Position numbers and translations under genes: made by a program. A stretch of 64,000 bases of DNA from positions 372,001 through 436,000 of the forward strand of contig NZ_JACHJI010000007.1 of the NCBI RefSeq assembly GCF_014203535.1, read 5' to 3'. This document shows positions 49,902 through 58,200 of this stretch, in pieces. The first letter of the stretch is position 1; each line of letters starts with the position of its first letter. A model generated the notes under the pieces. It worked only from the letters and a program-made list of their open reading frames with translations. It was not told the DNA's origin and did not search any database. The DNA comes from Streptomyces griseomycini (lineage in GTDB: Bacteria > Actinomycetota > Actinomycetes > Streptomycetales > Streptomycetaceae).

Positions 49902-50870
49902 TCAGGGCTCGACGACGGTCTCCTGGGCCGCGGCCGTCTCCCCGGCGATCAGCCGCGCGTCCACCGGCACGTTCCGCTTGACCAGCGCGAGCGCGACCGG
50001 CCCCAGCTCGTGGTGGCGCGCGGACGTCGTGACGAACCCGATCCTGCGCCCGTCGGGGCCCTCCCCGCCCGCCAGCCGGATCTCCGTCCCCGGCGGCGGC
50101 AGGTGGACCTCGCTGCCGTCCAGGTGCAGGAAGACCAGCCGACGCGGCGGCTTGCCCAGGTTCTGCACCCGGGCGACGGTCTCCTGGCCCCGGTAGCAGC
50201 CCTTCTGCAGGTGCACCGCACCGCCGATCCAGCCCAGCTCGTGCGGGATGGTGCGGTGGTCGGTCTCGAAGCCGAGCCGCGGGCGGTGCTGCTCGACGCG
50301 CAGCGCCTCGTGGGCGAGGATCCCGGCGGGCGGCCCGGCCTTCTCCGCGTACGACTCGAGGTCGGCGCGGGGCAGGAACAGGTCGCGTCCGTACGGGGTC
50401 TCGCGGACGACGACGCCCTCGGGCGCCTCCGTGATGGAACCGGCGGGCAGGTGCACCACCGCGGTGTCGGCGGTGCGGTCGGCGACCTCGACCCGGTAGA
50501 AGAACTTCATCGACTCCAGGTAGGCGATCAGCGCCTCCTGGGTGCCCGGCTCGACGTGGGCCCAGACCGTCTCGCCGTCGTCGACCAGGTAGAGCGCGTG
50601 TTCGATGTGGCCGTTCGCGGAGAGGATCAGCGCCTCGGTGGCCTGGTGCGGGGGCAGGTCGCTGACGTGCTGGGTGAGCAGCAGGTGCAGCCAGCCGAGC
50701 CGTTCCGGGCCGGAGACGGTGACGACCCCGCGGTGGGACAGGTCGACGAAGCCGGTGCCGTCGGCGAGGGCGCGCTGCTCGCGGAACAGGTCGCCGTAGT
50801 GGGCGGCCACGCCCTCGTCCACGCCCTCGGCGGGGACGGCGCCGGGCAGGGTCAGCAGGGGGCTCTTCAT
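49902..50870 (-). CDS. ygfZ: YgfZ/CAF17 folate-binding protein
   Basis: 322-aa GcvT-like folate-binding protein that helps iron-sulfur cluster assembly or repair. The signature K-G-C-Y-R-G-Q-E (KGCYRGQETVARV, about residues 216-228) sets it apart from true glycine-cleavage T protein. The N-terminal domain has ALADGTGFVDLSHRGVVTVSG. It lies 9 bases downstream of nur in the same direction and is probably co-transcribed. Confidence 0.93.
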   Translation of the reverse strand: MKSPLLTLPGAVPAEGVDEGVAAHYGDLFREQRALADGTGFVDLSHRGVVTVSGPERLGWLHLLLTQHVSDLPPHQATEALILSANGHIEHALYLVDDGETVWAHVEPGTQEALIAYLESMKFFYRVEVADRTADTAVVHLPAGSITEAPEGVVVRETPYGRDLFLPRADLESYAEKAGPPAGILAHEALRVEQHRPRLGFETDHRTIPHELGWIGGAVHLQKGCYRGQETVARVQNLGKPPRRLVFLHLDGSEVHLPPPGTEIRLAGGEGPDGRRIGFVTTSARHHELGPVALALVKRNVPVDARLIAGETAAAQETVVEP

Positions 50871-50879
50871 ACGACCAGC

Positions 50880-51317
50880 CTACGACTCGGTAGTTGAAGT
50901 CTTCAGGGAGCAGTCGCCGCACCTGCCGAAGATCGCGAAGTGCTTCATGTCCGTGTCGAAGCCGAAGGAGTCCCGCAGCTTGGCCGTGAACTCGGCCGCC
51001 ACCTCCACGTCCGCCTCGATGACGTTGTCGCAGTCGCGGCAGACCAGGTGCAGGTGGTGGTGCCGGTCGGCGAGGTGGTAGGTCGGGGCACCGTGCCCGA
51101 GGTGGGCGTGGCTGACCAGGCCCAGCTCCTCCAGGAGCTCCAGGGTGCGGTAGACGGTGGAGATGTTGACCCCCGACGCGGTCTTCCTCACTTCCACGAG
51201 GATCTCGTCGGGGGTCGCGTGCTCAAGGGTGTCCACGGCTTCGAGCACGAGTTGGCGCTGCGGCGTCAGCCGGTAGCCGCGCTGCCTGAGGTCGCTCTTC
51301 CAGTCGGTGCTCACCAC
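50880..51317 (-). CDS. nur: Nur, nickel-responsive Fur-family regulator
   Basis: 145-aa Fur-family repressor. The N-terminal winged helix (about residues 1-80: QRGYRLTPQRQLVLEAV, NISTVYRTLELLEELG) is followed by a metal-sensing domain with HGAPTYHLADRHHHLHLVC (about 81-99) and C-terminal CGDC. Sequence and locus match S. coelicolor Nur, which with nickel represses the iron superoxide dismutase gene and nickel uptake genes. Two adjacent GTG codons could start it; the upstream one (51317) is taken. It follows the nitrobindin-like gene by 15 bases and precedes ygfZ. Confidence 0.92.
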   Translation of the reverse strand: MVSTDWKSDLRQRGYRLTPQRQLVLEAVDTLEHATPDEILVEVRKTASGVNISTVYRTLELLEELGLVSHAHLGHGAPTYHLADRHHHLHLVCRDCDNVIEADVEVAAEFTAKLRDSFGFDTDMKHFAIFGRCGDCSLKTSTTES

Positions 51318-51332
51318 ACCACGAGTCTAGGC

Positions 51333-51908
51333 CTACTTGAAGAAGGCGATCCCGTCGTCCGGGAGGTCGTCGGGCAGGGCCTTGGCCCAGCGCTCGACCT
51401 CCTCCGGGGTGACGACCTTCTTCAGGTGCGCCGACATGTAGGGGCGCAGCTCGACCTCGGGGGTCTGCTTCTCGCCGACCCACATCAGGTCGCTCTTGAC
51501 GTAGCCGTACAGCCGCTTGCCGCCGCTGTAGGGGCGGGAGGCGGCGGTGCGCGCCACCGCGTCCGTGACCAGGTCGATCTGCGGCTTCTGGGCGGCCAGC
51601 TCGCCGTACCAGATCTCGATGACGCCGTCGTCGCGGGTCATCGTCACCTCGACCTTGCGGTCGGCGTCGATGCGCCAGAAGCCGTGCTCGGACTCCAGCG
51701 GACGGACCTTGTTGCCGTCGCCGTCCAGCACCCAGGTGTGGGAGCGGTACTCCAGGAAGTCCCGGCCGTCGTGGGTGAAGGCGACCTCCTGACCGAAGTT
51801 GCACTTCTCGGCGCCGGGGAAGTCGTGCACGCCCGCGCCCGCCCAGTTGCCGAGCAGGAAGGCGAGCGGGACGAGGTCCTTGTGCAGGTCGGACGGAATC
51901 TCGATCAT
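51333..51908 (-). CDS. Nitrobindin-like haem-binding protein (DUF1794/FABP family)
   Basis: 191-aa beta-barrel protein of the THAP4/nitrobindin family. The characteristic GxWxGxG motif is LLGNWAGAGV (about residues 18-27), and the barrel includes VAFTHDGRDFLEYRSHTW (about 42-59) and HGFWRIDADRKVEVTM. Such proteins bind ferric haem and isomerise peroxynitrite to nitrate. The distal/proximal haem His is probably in the C-terminal MSAHLKKVV region. It is upstream of nur in an apparent operon. Confidence 0.87.
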   Translation of the reverse strand: MIEIPSDLHKDLVPLAFLLGNWAGAGVHDFPGAEKCNFGQEVAFTHDGRDFLEYRSHTWVLDGDGNKVRPLESEHGFWRIDADRKVEVTMTRDDGVIEIWYGELAAQKPQIDLVTDAVARTAASRPYSGGKRLYGYVKSDLMWVGEKQTPEVELRPYMSAHLKKVVTPEEVERWAKALPDDLPDDGIAFFK

Positions 51909-51931
51909 GAGAGGAAGTTCCTGGTCTCGGG

Positions 51932-52030
51932 TCAGCGCTGGCCCTGGTACAGCTTCTTCACGGTCAGTCCGGCGAAGGCGAGGACGCCGACGGCAACCAG
52001 GACCAACAGGATTTCGAAGAAGATCTCCAC
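51932..52030 (-). CDS. 32-aa membrane peptide
   Basis: GTG start at 52030 with AAGGAG upstream. The product is VEIFFEILLVLVAVGVLAFAG followed by a short basic tail ending LYQGQR, one membrane helix. It lies 23 bases upstream of the nitrobindin-like gene, reading the same way. It is probably real because of the good ribosome site and typical membrane-anchor pattern; function unknown. Confidence 0.65.
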   Translation of the reverse strand: MEIFFEILLVLVAVGVLAFAGLTVKKLYQGQR

Positions 52031-52216
52031 GGGGTGCTCCTTGAGCGGGGGGTGCGGTGTGTGCACAGGGCCGGTGCCCAGCTTACGCGGCCGGGGCCCG
52101 GCCCTCCGTGTGAGGTGTGCCCTCACGACGCGGGGGTGCCCTCACGGCGGTCGGCGGAGGGGCTCGGCCGAGCGGCCGGCGTCCGGGGGAGCGGGTGCCC
52201 TGACTACGATTCGGCC

Positions 52217-52579
52217 ATGGCGAAGAAGCTCGTGATCAAGGTGACCGCGGGGGCCGACGCCCCCGAACGCTGCTCCCAGGCGTTCACGGTGGCGGCGGTG
52301 GCCGTGGCCAGCGGTGTGGACGTGTCCCTGTGGCTCACCGGCGAGTCCTCGTGGTTCGCGCTGCCCGGCCGTGCCGCCGAGTTCGAGCTGCCGCACGCCG
52401 CCCCGCTGCCCGACCTGCTGGACTCCGTCCTGGCCGCCGGCCGGATCACCCTGTGCACGCAGTGCGCGGCCCGCCGCGACATCACGGAGAAGGACGTCAT
52501 CGAGGGCGTGCGGATCGCCGGCGCGCAGGTGTTCGTCCAGGAGGCGCTGGCGGAGGGGACCCAGGCGCTCGTCTACTGA
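52217..52579 (+). CDS. DsrE-family protein
   Basis: 120-aa DsrE-like sulfur-transfer-fold protein: MAKKLVIKVTAGADAPERC start, VASGVDVSLWLTGESSWF (about residues 36-53) and a Cys pair TLCTQCAARRDI (about 78-89). In sulfur relay proteins the latter site carries a persulfide. It is 1.6 kb from the rhodanese-type sulfurtransferase; functional connection is inferred. Confidence 0.85.
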   Translation: MAKKLVIKVTAGADAPERCSQAFTVAAVAVASGVDVSLWLTGESSWFALPGRAAEFELPHAAPLPDLLDSVLAAGRITLCTQCAARRDITEKDVIEGVRIAGAQVFVQEALAEGTQALVY

Positions 52580-52672
52580 GACGCCCGGTCCGGAGGCGGT
52601 ACGGGTGCCCCGCCGGGGCGAGCGGCGCCCGTACGACGCCCCGGCCGCCGGAACCAGCCGGGCAGCCGGCCC

Positions 52673-52933
52673 TCACCGGGGCCGCTTCTTGCCGTCCAGC
52701 TCGTCCCACCACTCGTCGGACTGGGGGTCGCCGGAGGGGTCGTCCCACCAGCGGTCGTCGGGGCCGCGCCGGTTGGCGACCACCGCGGCGAGGGGCGGGA
52801 TGACCATGGCGACCACGCACATGCCCACGGCCACCGGCACCGACCAGAGCCGCACGACGCCCCAGGCCAGGACGAACAGGACGACGCACGTGCCCATCAT
52901 GGCGAAGTAGGCGTGCCGCCTCCGCGCGTACAT
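52673..52933 (-). CDS. DUF3099 membrane protein
   Basis: 86-aa protein with two membrane helices (AYFAMMGTCVVLFVLAWGVV and VPVAVGMCVVAMVIPPLAAVVA) and an acidic/Trp-rich cytoplasmic tail (DDRWWDDPSGD; DEWWDELDG), the DUF3099 pattern of actinobacteria. Start ATG 52933. It is convergent with the DsrE gene. Confidence 0.85.
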   Translation of the reverse strand: MYARRRHAYFAMMGTCVVLFVLAWGVVRLWSVPVAVGMCVVAMVIPPLAAVVANRRGPDDRWWDDPSGDPQSDEWWDELDGKKRPR

Positions 52934-53014
52934 GCCTCCAGCCTAGGCCTTTCGCTTGGGTCAGGCCCGCTCCCTGATCCGGCCTGATCCAGACGAGAGG
53001 CCTAGGACCGGACA

Positions 53015-53067
53015 CGCCGAAGGGCCGCATCCCAGGCGTCCAACCCGTGGGATGCGGCCCTTCGGCG
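53015..53067. terminator. Perfect 20-bp hairpin terminator
   Basis: Arms 53015-53034 and 53048-53067 are perfectly complementary over 20 bp with a 13-base loop. It lies just past the stop of the DUF1416 gene and ends the sulfurtransferase operon. Confidence 0.9.
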
Positions 53068-53087
53068 CGTGAGCCGGGTGAGCGGAC

Positions 53088-53375
53088 TCAGACCGCGATC
53101 GCGACCTCGGCCAGGCCGCCCTGCTGGGCGACGACCGTGCGGTCGGCGGTGCCGCCGGGCACCAGGGCGCGGACGGTCCAGGTGCCCTCCGCCGCGTAGA
53201 AGCGGAACTGTCCGGTGGCGGAGGTGGGGACCTCCGCGGTGAACTCGCCGGTCGAGTCCAGCAGACGGACGTAGCCCGTCACCGGCTCGCCGTCGCGGGT
53301 CACCTGACCCTGGATGGTGGTCTCACCGGGCTTGATCGTCGAGGCGTCCGGGCCGCCGGCCTTCGCACCGCACAT
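53088..53375 (-). CDS. DUF1416 protein linked to the sulfurtransferase
   Basis: 95-aa DUF1416 protein: MCGAKAGGPDA start with an N-terminal Cys, then a transthyretin-like beta fold (TIQGQVTRDGEPVTGYVRLLD; FRFYAAEGTWTVRALVPGG). It always follows the actinobacterial thiosulfate sulfurtransferase gene, here 42 bases downstream, and may assist it. Function is not established. Confidence 0.88.
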   Translation of the reverse strand: MCGAKAGGPDASTIKPGETTIQGQVTRDGEPVTGYVRLLDSTGEFTAEVPTSATGQFRFYAAEGTWTVRALVPGGTADRTVVAQQGGLAEVAIAV

Positions 53376-53417
53376 GTCTTACTCCTGAGGGGGTCTGGAG
53401 AGGTCGGTCGGGAGGGG

Positions 53418-54263
53418 TCACTTGCCGGGGCCGAGCTCGATCGGCACGCCGACGAGGGAGCCGTACTCGGTCCAGGAGCCGTCGTAGTTCTTGACGTTCT
53501 CGACGCCGAGCAGCTCGTGCAGCACGAACCAGGTCAGCGCGGAGCGCTCACCGATGCGGCAGTAGGCGATGGTGTCCTTGGCCAGGTCGACGTTCTCGGC
53601 GGCGTAGAGCTCCTTGAGCTCCTCGTCCGACTTGAAGGTGCCGTCGTCGTTGGCGTTCTTCGACCACGGGATGTTGGCGGCCGTCGGGACGTGGCCCGGG
53701 CGCTGCGACTGCTCCTGCGGCAGGTGGGCCGGGGCGAGCAGCTTGCCGGAGAACTCGTCGGGCGAGCGCACGTCGACCAGGTTCTGCGTGCCGATGGCGG
53801 CCACGACGTCGTCGCGGAAGGCGCGGATCGACGTGTCCTGCGGCTTGGCCTTGTACTCGGTCCTCGGCCGCTCCGGCACCTCGTCGCCGGGGACCAGCTC
53901 GCGGGCGTCGAGCTCCCACTTCTTGCGGCCGCCGTCGAGGAGCTTGACGTTCTCGTGGCCGTACAGCTTGAAGTACCAGTAGGCGTACGACGCGAACCAG
54001 TTGTTGTTGCCGCCGTAGAGGACGACCGTGTGGTCGTTGGCGATGCCCTTGTCCGACAGGAGCTTCTCGAAGCCCTCCTGGTCGACGAAGTCACGGCGGA
54101 CCGGGTCCTGCAGGTCCTTGGTCCAGTCGATCCGGACGGCGTTCTTGATGTGGTTCTTCTCGTAGGCGGACGTGTCCTCGTCCACCTCGACGATGGCGAT
54201 GGTCGGGTCGTCCAGGTGCTCCTGGAGCCAATCGGCGTCGACCAGGACGTCGCTGCGGCTCAT
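53418..54263 (-). CDS. Thiosulfate/3-mercaptopyruvate sulfurtransferase (rhodanese)
   Basis: 281-aa protein with two rhodanese domains: inactive N-terminal (about residues 5-120) and active C-terminal (about 155-275) with the persulfide-forming Cys in AYCRIGERSALTW (about 230-242). It transfers sulfur from thiosulfate or mercaptopyruvate to cyanide or thiol acceptors. It is annotated cysA or sseA in relatives. A Cys-containing leader peptide gene precedes it by about 120 bases, suggesting control by cysteine supply. Confidence 0.94.
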   Translation of the reverse strand: MSRSDVLVDADWLQEHLDDPTIAIVEVDEDTSAYEKNHIKNAVRIDWTKDLQDPVRRDFVDQEGFEKLLSDKGIANDHTVVLYGGNNNWFASYAYWYFKLYGHENVKLLDGGRKKWELDARELVPGDEVPERPRTEYKAKPQDTSIRAFRDDVVAAIGTQNLVDVRSPDEFSGKLLAPAHLPQEQSQRPGHVPTAANIPWSKNANDDGTFKSDEELKELYAAENVDLAKDTIAYCRIGERSALTWFVLHELLGVENVKNYDGSWTEYGSLVGVPIELGPGK

Positions 54264-54387
54264 GCTCTTTCTCCTCCGGGGCAGTTGCGGCGGGGCGTGC
54301 GAGTGAGAGGTGCGCGCGGTCGCACGGGACCGGCGCACGGGTGCCCTCAGCTGGGCGGTGCGGGAATGCGGACGAGGACGTGTCCGC

Positions 54388-54495
54388 TCAGAACGGTCGA
54401 CAGAGCATGGCGGCGACACGGCACAGGTCTACTGCCCGCCGCTTCGTGAGATCCGCCTGTCCCCGCGACCGGAGGACGCTCGTCTGACACTGCAT
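54388..54495 (-). CDS. Leader peptide of the sulfurtransferase operon
   Basis: 35-aa open frame MQCQTSVLRS, ending RRAVDLCRVAAMLCRPF. The C-terminal pattern (R-R-x-V-D-L-C-R-V-A-x-x-x-C-R) matches the putative leader peptides found ahead of sulfur-metabolism genes in Streptomyces, with cysteines near the end. Its stop lies 124 bases before the sulfurtransferase ATG. The expected role is attenuation: ribosome stalling at Cys codons when Cys-tRNA is scarce alters the downstream mRNA fold. The exact start may be internal. Confidence 0.68.
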   Translation of the reverse strand: MQCQTSVLRSRGQADLTKRRAVDLCRVAAMLCRPF

Positions 54496-54692
54496 GGTGC
54501 CGATCGTAGGGACGGCAGGGCGGGCGTGTCACCGGCGTGTCGCATGCTGAGACGCGATCGTCCGCCATGCGGGATGAGTGAGCCGCGGGCCCGGCTCCCG
54601 CGGGCCCCGGGCCCGGGTGCGTCCGCCGCCGCAACTGCCCTGCGGACGCCTCCGTCTCGCCTGGCGGACACCACGGCCCGTCAAACCCTTCC

Positions 54693-55448
54693 CTACCCGA
54701 CCAGACGGACGTCGGAACCCTTCACCGTGATCTCCACCCCGTCCCGCGCCGCCTCGACCTTGTCCAGCCGGATCCCGCCGGGCAGGCCGTCGATCCCCTG
54801 CTCGAAGTCGATGATCCGCCGCACCCGGGACTCGACGACCTCGACCCCGCCGAACGCGGGCAGCGCGTCCGCCCGCACGCGCACCGTGTCGCCGTCCACG
54901 ACCGTCACCGAGCTGAGCACGGAGACCGGCTCGGGCAGCTCGGCGCCGAGCACGGTGGTCTCCACCTCGACCTTGATCTTCCCGTCGCCGCCGTCGGACA
55001 GGCCGACGACCTCGGCCGTGACACCGGGGCCCACCTGCGTGGCCTCGGACTTGGCGGCCCTGAGCAGCTCGTCGTAGGCGACGGTCGCGGTGCCGGTGGC
55101 GCTGTCGGCGACGGCGGAGCTGTAGTCGCCGGAGAACTCGACGCCCCTCATGTCGGCGCGCAGGTCGTCGATCCGGATCTTCCGGGCGCCGTCCCCGGTG
55201 GGGGCCTCGTACCCCTCGATCCCGACCCGCACCTCGTCGAGGGAGCCGCCGGCGACCTGGGTGAGGAACGGGAAGCCCTCGATGGACACGTCGGGGGTGG
55301 ACGCGAGGCCCTCGGCCGCCTTCAGCCGGTCCGCCGCCTCGCCCTCGGCGAAGTGGACCGCGACGCGGTCCACGATCACGAAGATCCCGCCCAGTATCAC
55401 GGCGATGACGAGCAGTATTCGCAGTGCGCGCATGCGGCGTTTCCCCAC
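54693..55448 (-). CDS. DUF2993 (LmeA-like) lipid-binding protein
   Basis: 251 aa. An N-terminal membrane anchor/signal (ALRILLVIAVILGGIFVIVD, about residues 8-27) is followed by a DUF2993 domain: EGLASTPDVSIEGFPFLTQVAGGSLDEVRV in pattern (about 45-75) and a C-terminal barrel ending ITVKGSDVRLVG. In mycobacteria LmeA supports lipomannan elongation in the periplasm; streptomycete roles are unknown. Starts GTG 55448, with an ATG five codons in as alternative. Confidence 0.84.
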   Translation of the reverse strand: MGKRRMRALRILLVIAVILGGIFVIVDRVAVHFAEGEAADRLKAAEGLASTPDVSIEGFPFLTQVAGGSLDEVRVGIEGYEAPTGDGARKIRIDDLRADMRGVEFSGDYSSAVADSATGTATVAYDELLRAAKSEATQVGPGVTAEVVGLSDGGDGKIKVEVETTVLGAELPEPVSVLSSVTVVDGDTVRVRADALPAFGGVEVVESRVRRIIDFEQGIDGLPGGIRLDKVEAARDGVEITVKGSDVRLVG

Positions 55449-55585
55449 CCAGACATGTCCGACGGCATTCCCCGACGACCGGGCGGCCGTCCAGCGCGAG
55501 GGTAACCCCGGGGAGGGCGGGGCCCCGGGGATTGTCGATCACCTGTGACAGGGGCCGCGTCGGCGGGGTGCCGCCGGCGCCCGCC

Positions 55586-56779
55586 TCAGGCGAACACGCG
55601 CCCCAGTACGTACACCGCCGGGGCGGCCGCCGACAGGGGCAGTGCGACGCCCGCCGTGAAGTGGACGAAGCGCGACGGGTAGTCGTAGCTCGCGACCCGG
55701 TGACCGATCAGCGCGCAGACCGCCGCGCCCGCTCCGAGCAGCGCGCCCGAAGCGCCCGTGCCCGTCGCCGCGCCCGCCGCGAACCCCGCGCCCGCCGCCA
55801 CGAGCAGCGCGACCACCACCGACGCCGGCGTCGGCAACGGCAGCGCCCGCGCCACCGCCGCCGCGGCCACCGCGACCGCACCGACGGTCACCGCGTCCGC
55901 GTCCGCCGCCAGGTACCCGCCCGCCGCGATCGCCAGCGCCGCCGCGGCGACCGTCGCCATCAGGCCGTACATCCGCTCGTCGGGATCCGCGTGCGACCGC
56001 AGCTGCAGCACCAGTGACAGCAGCACCCACACGCCCAGTGTCCCCAGGATCGCCGCCGTCGAGCGGTCCGACACCAGCAGTGCCGCGTCCGCGGCCAGCG
56101 CGCCCAGGAACCCCAGTGCGATCCCCTGCCGCGCCGGCCACATCCCGTTCAGCCGGAACCAGCCCGCCGCCGTGACCCCCTGGAGCACCACCAGCGGCAC
56201 GAGCAGGGCGTACGTGCCCAGCGCCGCCCCGCCGGCGAGCAGCAGTCCCAGCAGGGCGGTGAGCACCGCCGGCTGCATCCCGGGCTCGATGATCGGCGAC
56301 CGCCCCTCGGCGCGGGCGCGCTGGGCATCGGTGACACGCGCGTTCCCGGCCAGCGTGGCCGGCCCGTACGCGGGGCCGTCCCCGGCCGGGGACGGCGCGG
56401 GGGCGGGTGCCGGAGGCGCGGCAGGCCCGGCGGATGCGGCGGGCGCGGGCTCGGGCATGGGTCCGGGCGGCGCCCCGTACGCCGCCGCCTCGCCGTACCC
56501 CGTGTGGCCCACGTACCGCGCGTCGCCCTGCGACGGCATGTACGCCGTCTCCTCCACGGACGGGGCCGCCGGCACCGGCGGCTGCACCGACGTCTCCCAG
56601 GTCTGCCCCTGCCACTGCTGCGTGTACTGCTGGGCGTCGTACGGATCGTCGTACGCCTGCTGCCCGGGCCACGCCTGCGGCTGAGCCTGCTGCTGCCGGT
56701 ACGGGTCGTACCCGTCGTTCCCGTGGTACCCGTTGTTCCCGTCGTACGGGTCGTACCCCTGGTACGGCTGGTCGGTCAT
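55586..56779 (-). CDS. Multi-pass membrane protein with disordered N-terminus
   Basis: 397 aa. Residues 1-75 are Gln/Tyr/Gly/Asp-rich with repeats like YDPYDGNNGYHGNDGYDPY; 76-165 are Pro/Ala-rich. Then about eight closely packed hydrophobic helices (about 168-397) rich in Ala, Gly and Leu. The topology resembles a conserved actinobacterial integral membrane protein of unknown function. Its start lies 3 bases after the MoaD-like gene stop, so the two are co-transcribed. Confidence 0.8.
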   Translation of the reverse strand: MTDQPYQGYDPYDGNNGYHGNDGYDPYRQQQAQPQAWPGQQAYDDPYDAQQYTQQWQGQTWETSVQPPVPAAPSVEETAYMPSQGDARYVGHTGYGEAAAYGAPPGPMPEPAPAASAGPAAPPAPAPAPSPAGDGPAYGPATLAGNARVTDAQRARAEGRSPIIEPGMQPAVLTALLGLLLAGGAALGTYALLVPLVVLQGVTAAGWFRLNGMWPARQGIALGFLGALAADAALLVSDRSTAAILGTLGVWVLLSLVLQLRSHADPDERMYGLMATVAAAALAIAAGGYLAADADAVTVGAVAVAAAAVARALPLPTPASVVVALLVAAGAGFAAGAATGTGASGALLGAGAAVCALIGHRVASYDYPSRFVHFTAGVALPLSAAAPAVYVLGRVFA

Positions 56780-56782
56780 CGC

Positions 56783-57037
56783 TCACCCTCCTGCGAACGG
56801 CGGGAGCACCTCGACCGTGCCGCCGTCGGCCAGCCGTACCGCCTCATGTGCGCGGGTGCCCACGGGATCACCGTCGACGAGGAACGAGCACCGCAGCAGG
56901 ACGCGCGTGAGTTCGCCGGGGTGACGCCCGCGCACCGCGTCGAGCGCTCCGGCGAGCGTGTCCGCCTCGTACGGCTCCTCGGCCACACCGGCCGCGGCCT
57001 TGGCGGCGGCCCAGTACCGCACCGTGACCTTTGCCAT
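56783..57037 (-). CDS. MoaD/ThiS-family sulfur-carrier protein
   Basis: 84-aa ubiquitin-like protein ending in the thiocarboxylate-forming GlyGly (LPPFAGG). It begins MAKVTVRYWAAAKAAAG as MoaD proteins do, and contains LVDGDPVGTRAHEAVRLADGGTVEV in pattern. It would carry sulfur for molybdopterin or another cofactor after activation by a MoeB-like enzyme, which is not in the window. ATG 57037 preferred; an upstream in-frame ATG exists. Confidence 0.87.
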   Translation of the reverse strand: MAKVTVRYWAAAKAAAGVAEEPYEADTLAGALDAVRGRHPGELTRVLLRCSFLVDGDPVGTRAHEAVRLADGGTVEVLPPFAGG

Positions 57038-57078
57038 CTGCTGGTTCCTCAATCGGTTGACGGTGAACACCGCTCAGG

Positions 57079-57945
57079 CTAGCCCGCCCGGGTGACCACC
57101 CAGTCCCCGATCCGGTGCAGCAGCCCCTCCGGCGCCGCGTTCTCCGCGTGCCCCATGCCGGGCTCGACCCAGAGCTCCCCGTGCTCACCGGCGGCCGCCG
57201 CCAGCGTGCGCGGATGGTCGAGCGGGAAGTACCCGTCGCTGTCGCCGTGCACGATCAGCAGCGGCGTCGGCGCGATCCGCGGCACCGCCTCGACGGGGGA
57301 CAGCGGAACCGGGTCCCACTGCCGGTGGTGGATCCGCGTCCGCAGCCCGTACCGCCCCACCAGCCGCCCGGAGGGCCGGGTCACCAGCCAGTGCAGCCGC
57401 CGCATGGGCGCGGTCCCCCGGTAGAACCACCGGGCGGGCGCGCTCACGGACACCACGGCGTCCACCCCCGCGTCACGGTGGAGCGCCGCGTGCCGCAACA
57501 CCACCGAGCCCCCCATCGAGAACCCGACGGTGGCCACGCGCGCGTGCCCCAGTTCCCGCGCCCACGACACCGCCGCCGCCAGGTCCAGCACCTCCCGGTC
57601 CCCGACCGTGGAGCGTCCGCCCGACGCGCCGTGCCCGCGGAAGGAGAACGTCACCACGGCCCCGTGCCGCGCGAACGCCCGCGCCGCCCGCCGCACGTGC
57701 GGCCGGTCCGCGTCCCCCGTGAAGCCGTGGGCGATCACGAACACCGGATCGCGGGAAGCGGCCCGGGAACTTCCGCGCGCGGCGGTTCCCGGGTCGTACA
57801 CGGAATCGATCCGCACGCCGTCCGCGGTGCGCAGGAACGTCCGCAAAGGAGTGCCGTCGTTCGTCACGCCGCGCGCCGCGTCACGCGTCTCGGAATACGG
57901 ACGGAAGGTGGATCGCCCCACATGACCTGCCGGACCGGTGCTCAT
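57079..57945 (-). CDS. Alpha/beta hydrolase (esterase/lysophospholipase type)
   Basis: 288 aa. The oxyanion motif FVIAHGFTGDADRPH lies at about residues 71-85, the nucleophile elbow VGFSMGGSVV at about 144-153, the catalytic Asp in IVHGDSDGYFP (about 229-239) and His in PGMGHAENA (about 267). All triad residues are present. It resembles small serine esterases/acylglycerol lipases. It is divergent from glnR and upstream of the MoaD-like gene. Confidence 0.87.
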   Translation of the reverse strand: MSTGPAGHVGRSTFRPYSETRDAARGVTNDGTPLRTFLRTADGVRIDSVYDPGTAARGSSRAASRDPVFVIAHGFTGDADRPHVRRAARAFARHGAVVTFSFRGHGASGGRSTVGDREVLDLAAAVSWARELGHARVATVGFSMGGSVVLRHAALHRDAGVDAVVSVSAPARWFYRGTAPMRRLHWLVTRPSGRLVGRYGLRTRIHHRQWDPVPLSPVEAVPRIAPTPLLIVHGDSDGYFPLDHPRTLAAAAGEHGELWVEPGMGHAENAAPEGLLHRIGDWVVTRAG

Positions 57946-58200
57946 GTCGGCTATTCTGCTGCGGAGAGGACTCGGGCAGCGAAGCCCCCGGGTCCTTTCG
58001 TGCTTTCGGAAGCGTTGTATACGACGCGGGGAACCGCCGGTGTACGGGCCGTCGATCGCACGCAGCAGTGCCGTAAACGTCCTCGCAGGGACCGAGGAGG
58101 AACCAGACGTTATGGGCGAGCGAACCGTGCACGAACGAAAGACGGCCCCGACCCGGGCGACCCCGGTCCGGGCGACCCCCATCCGGGCGGGGGAGGCGCG

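Noticed and set aside
49902..50870. Glycine cleavage T protein
   Set aside because: The KGCYRGQE signature and the absence of gcvH/gcvP neighbours identify YgfZ instead.
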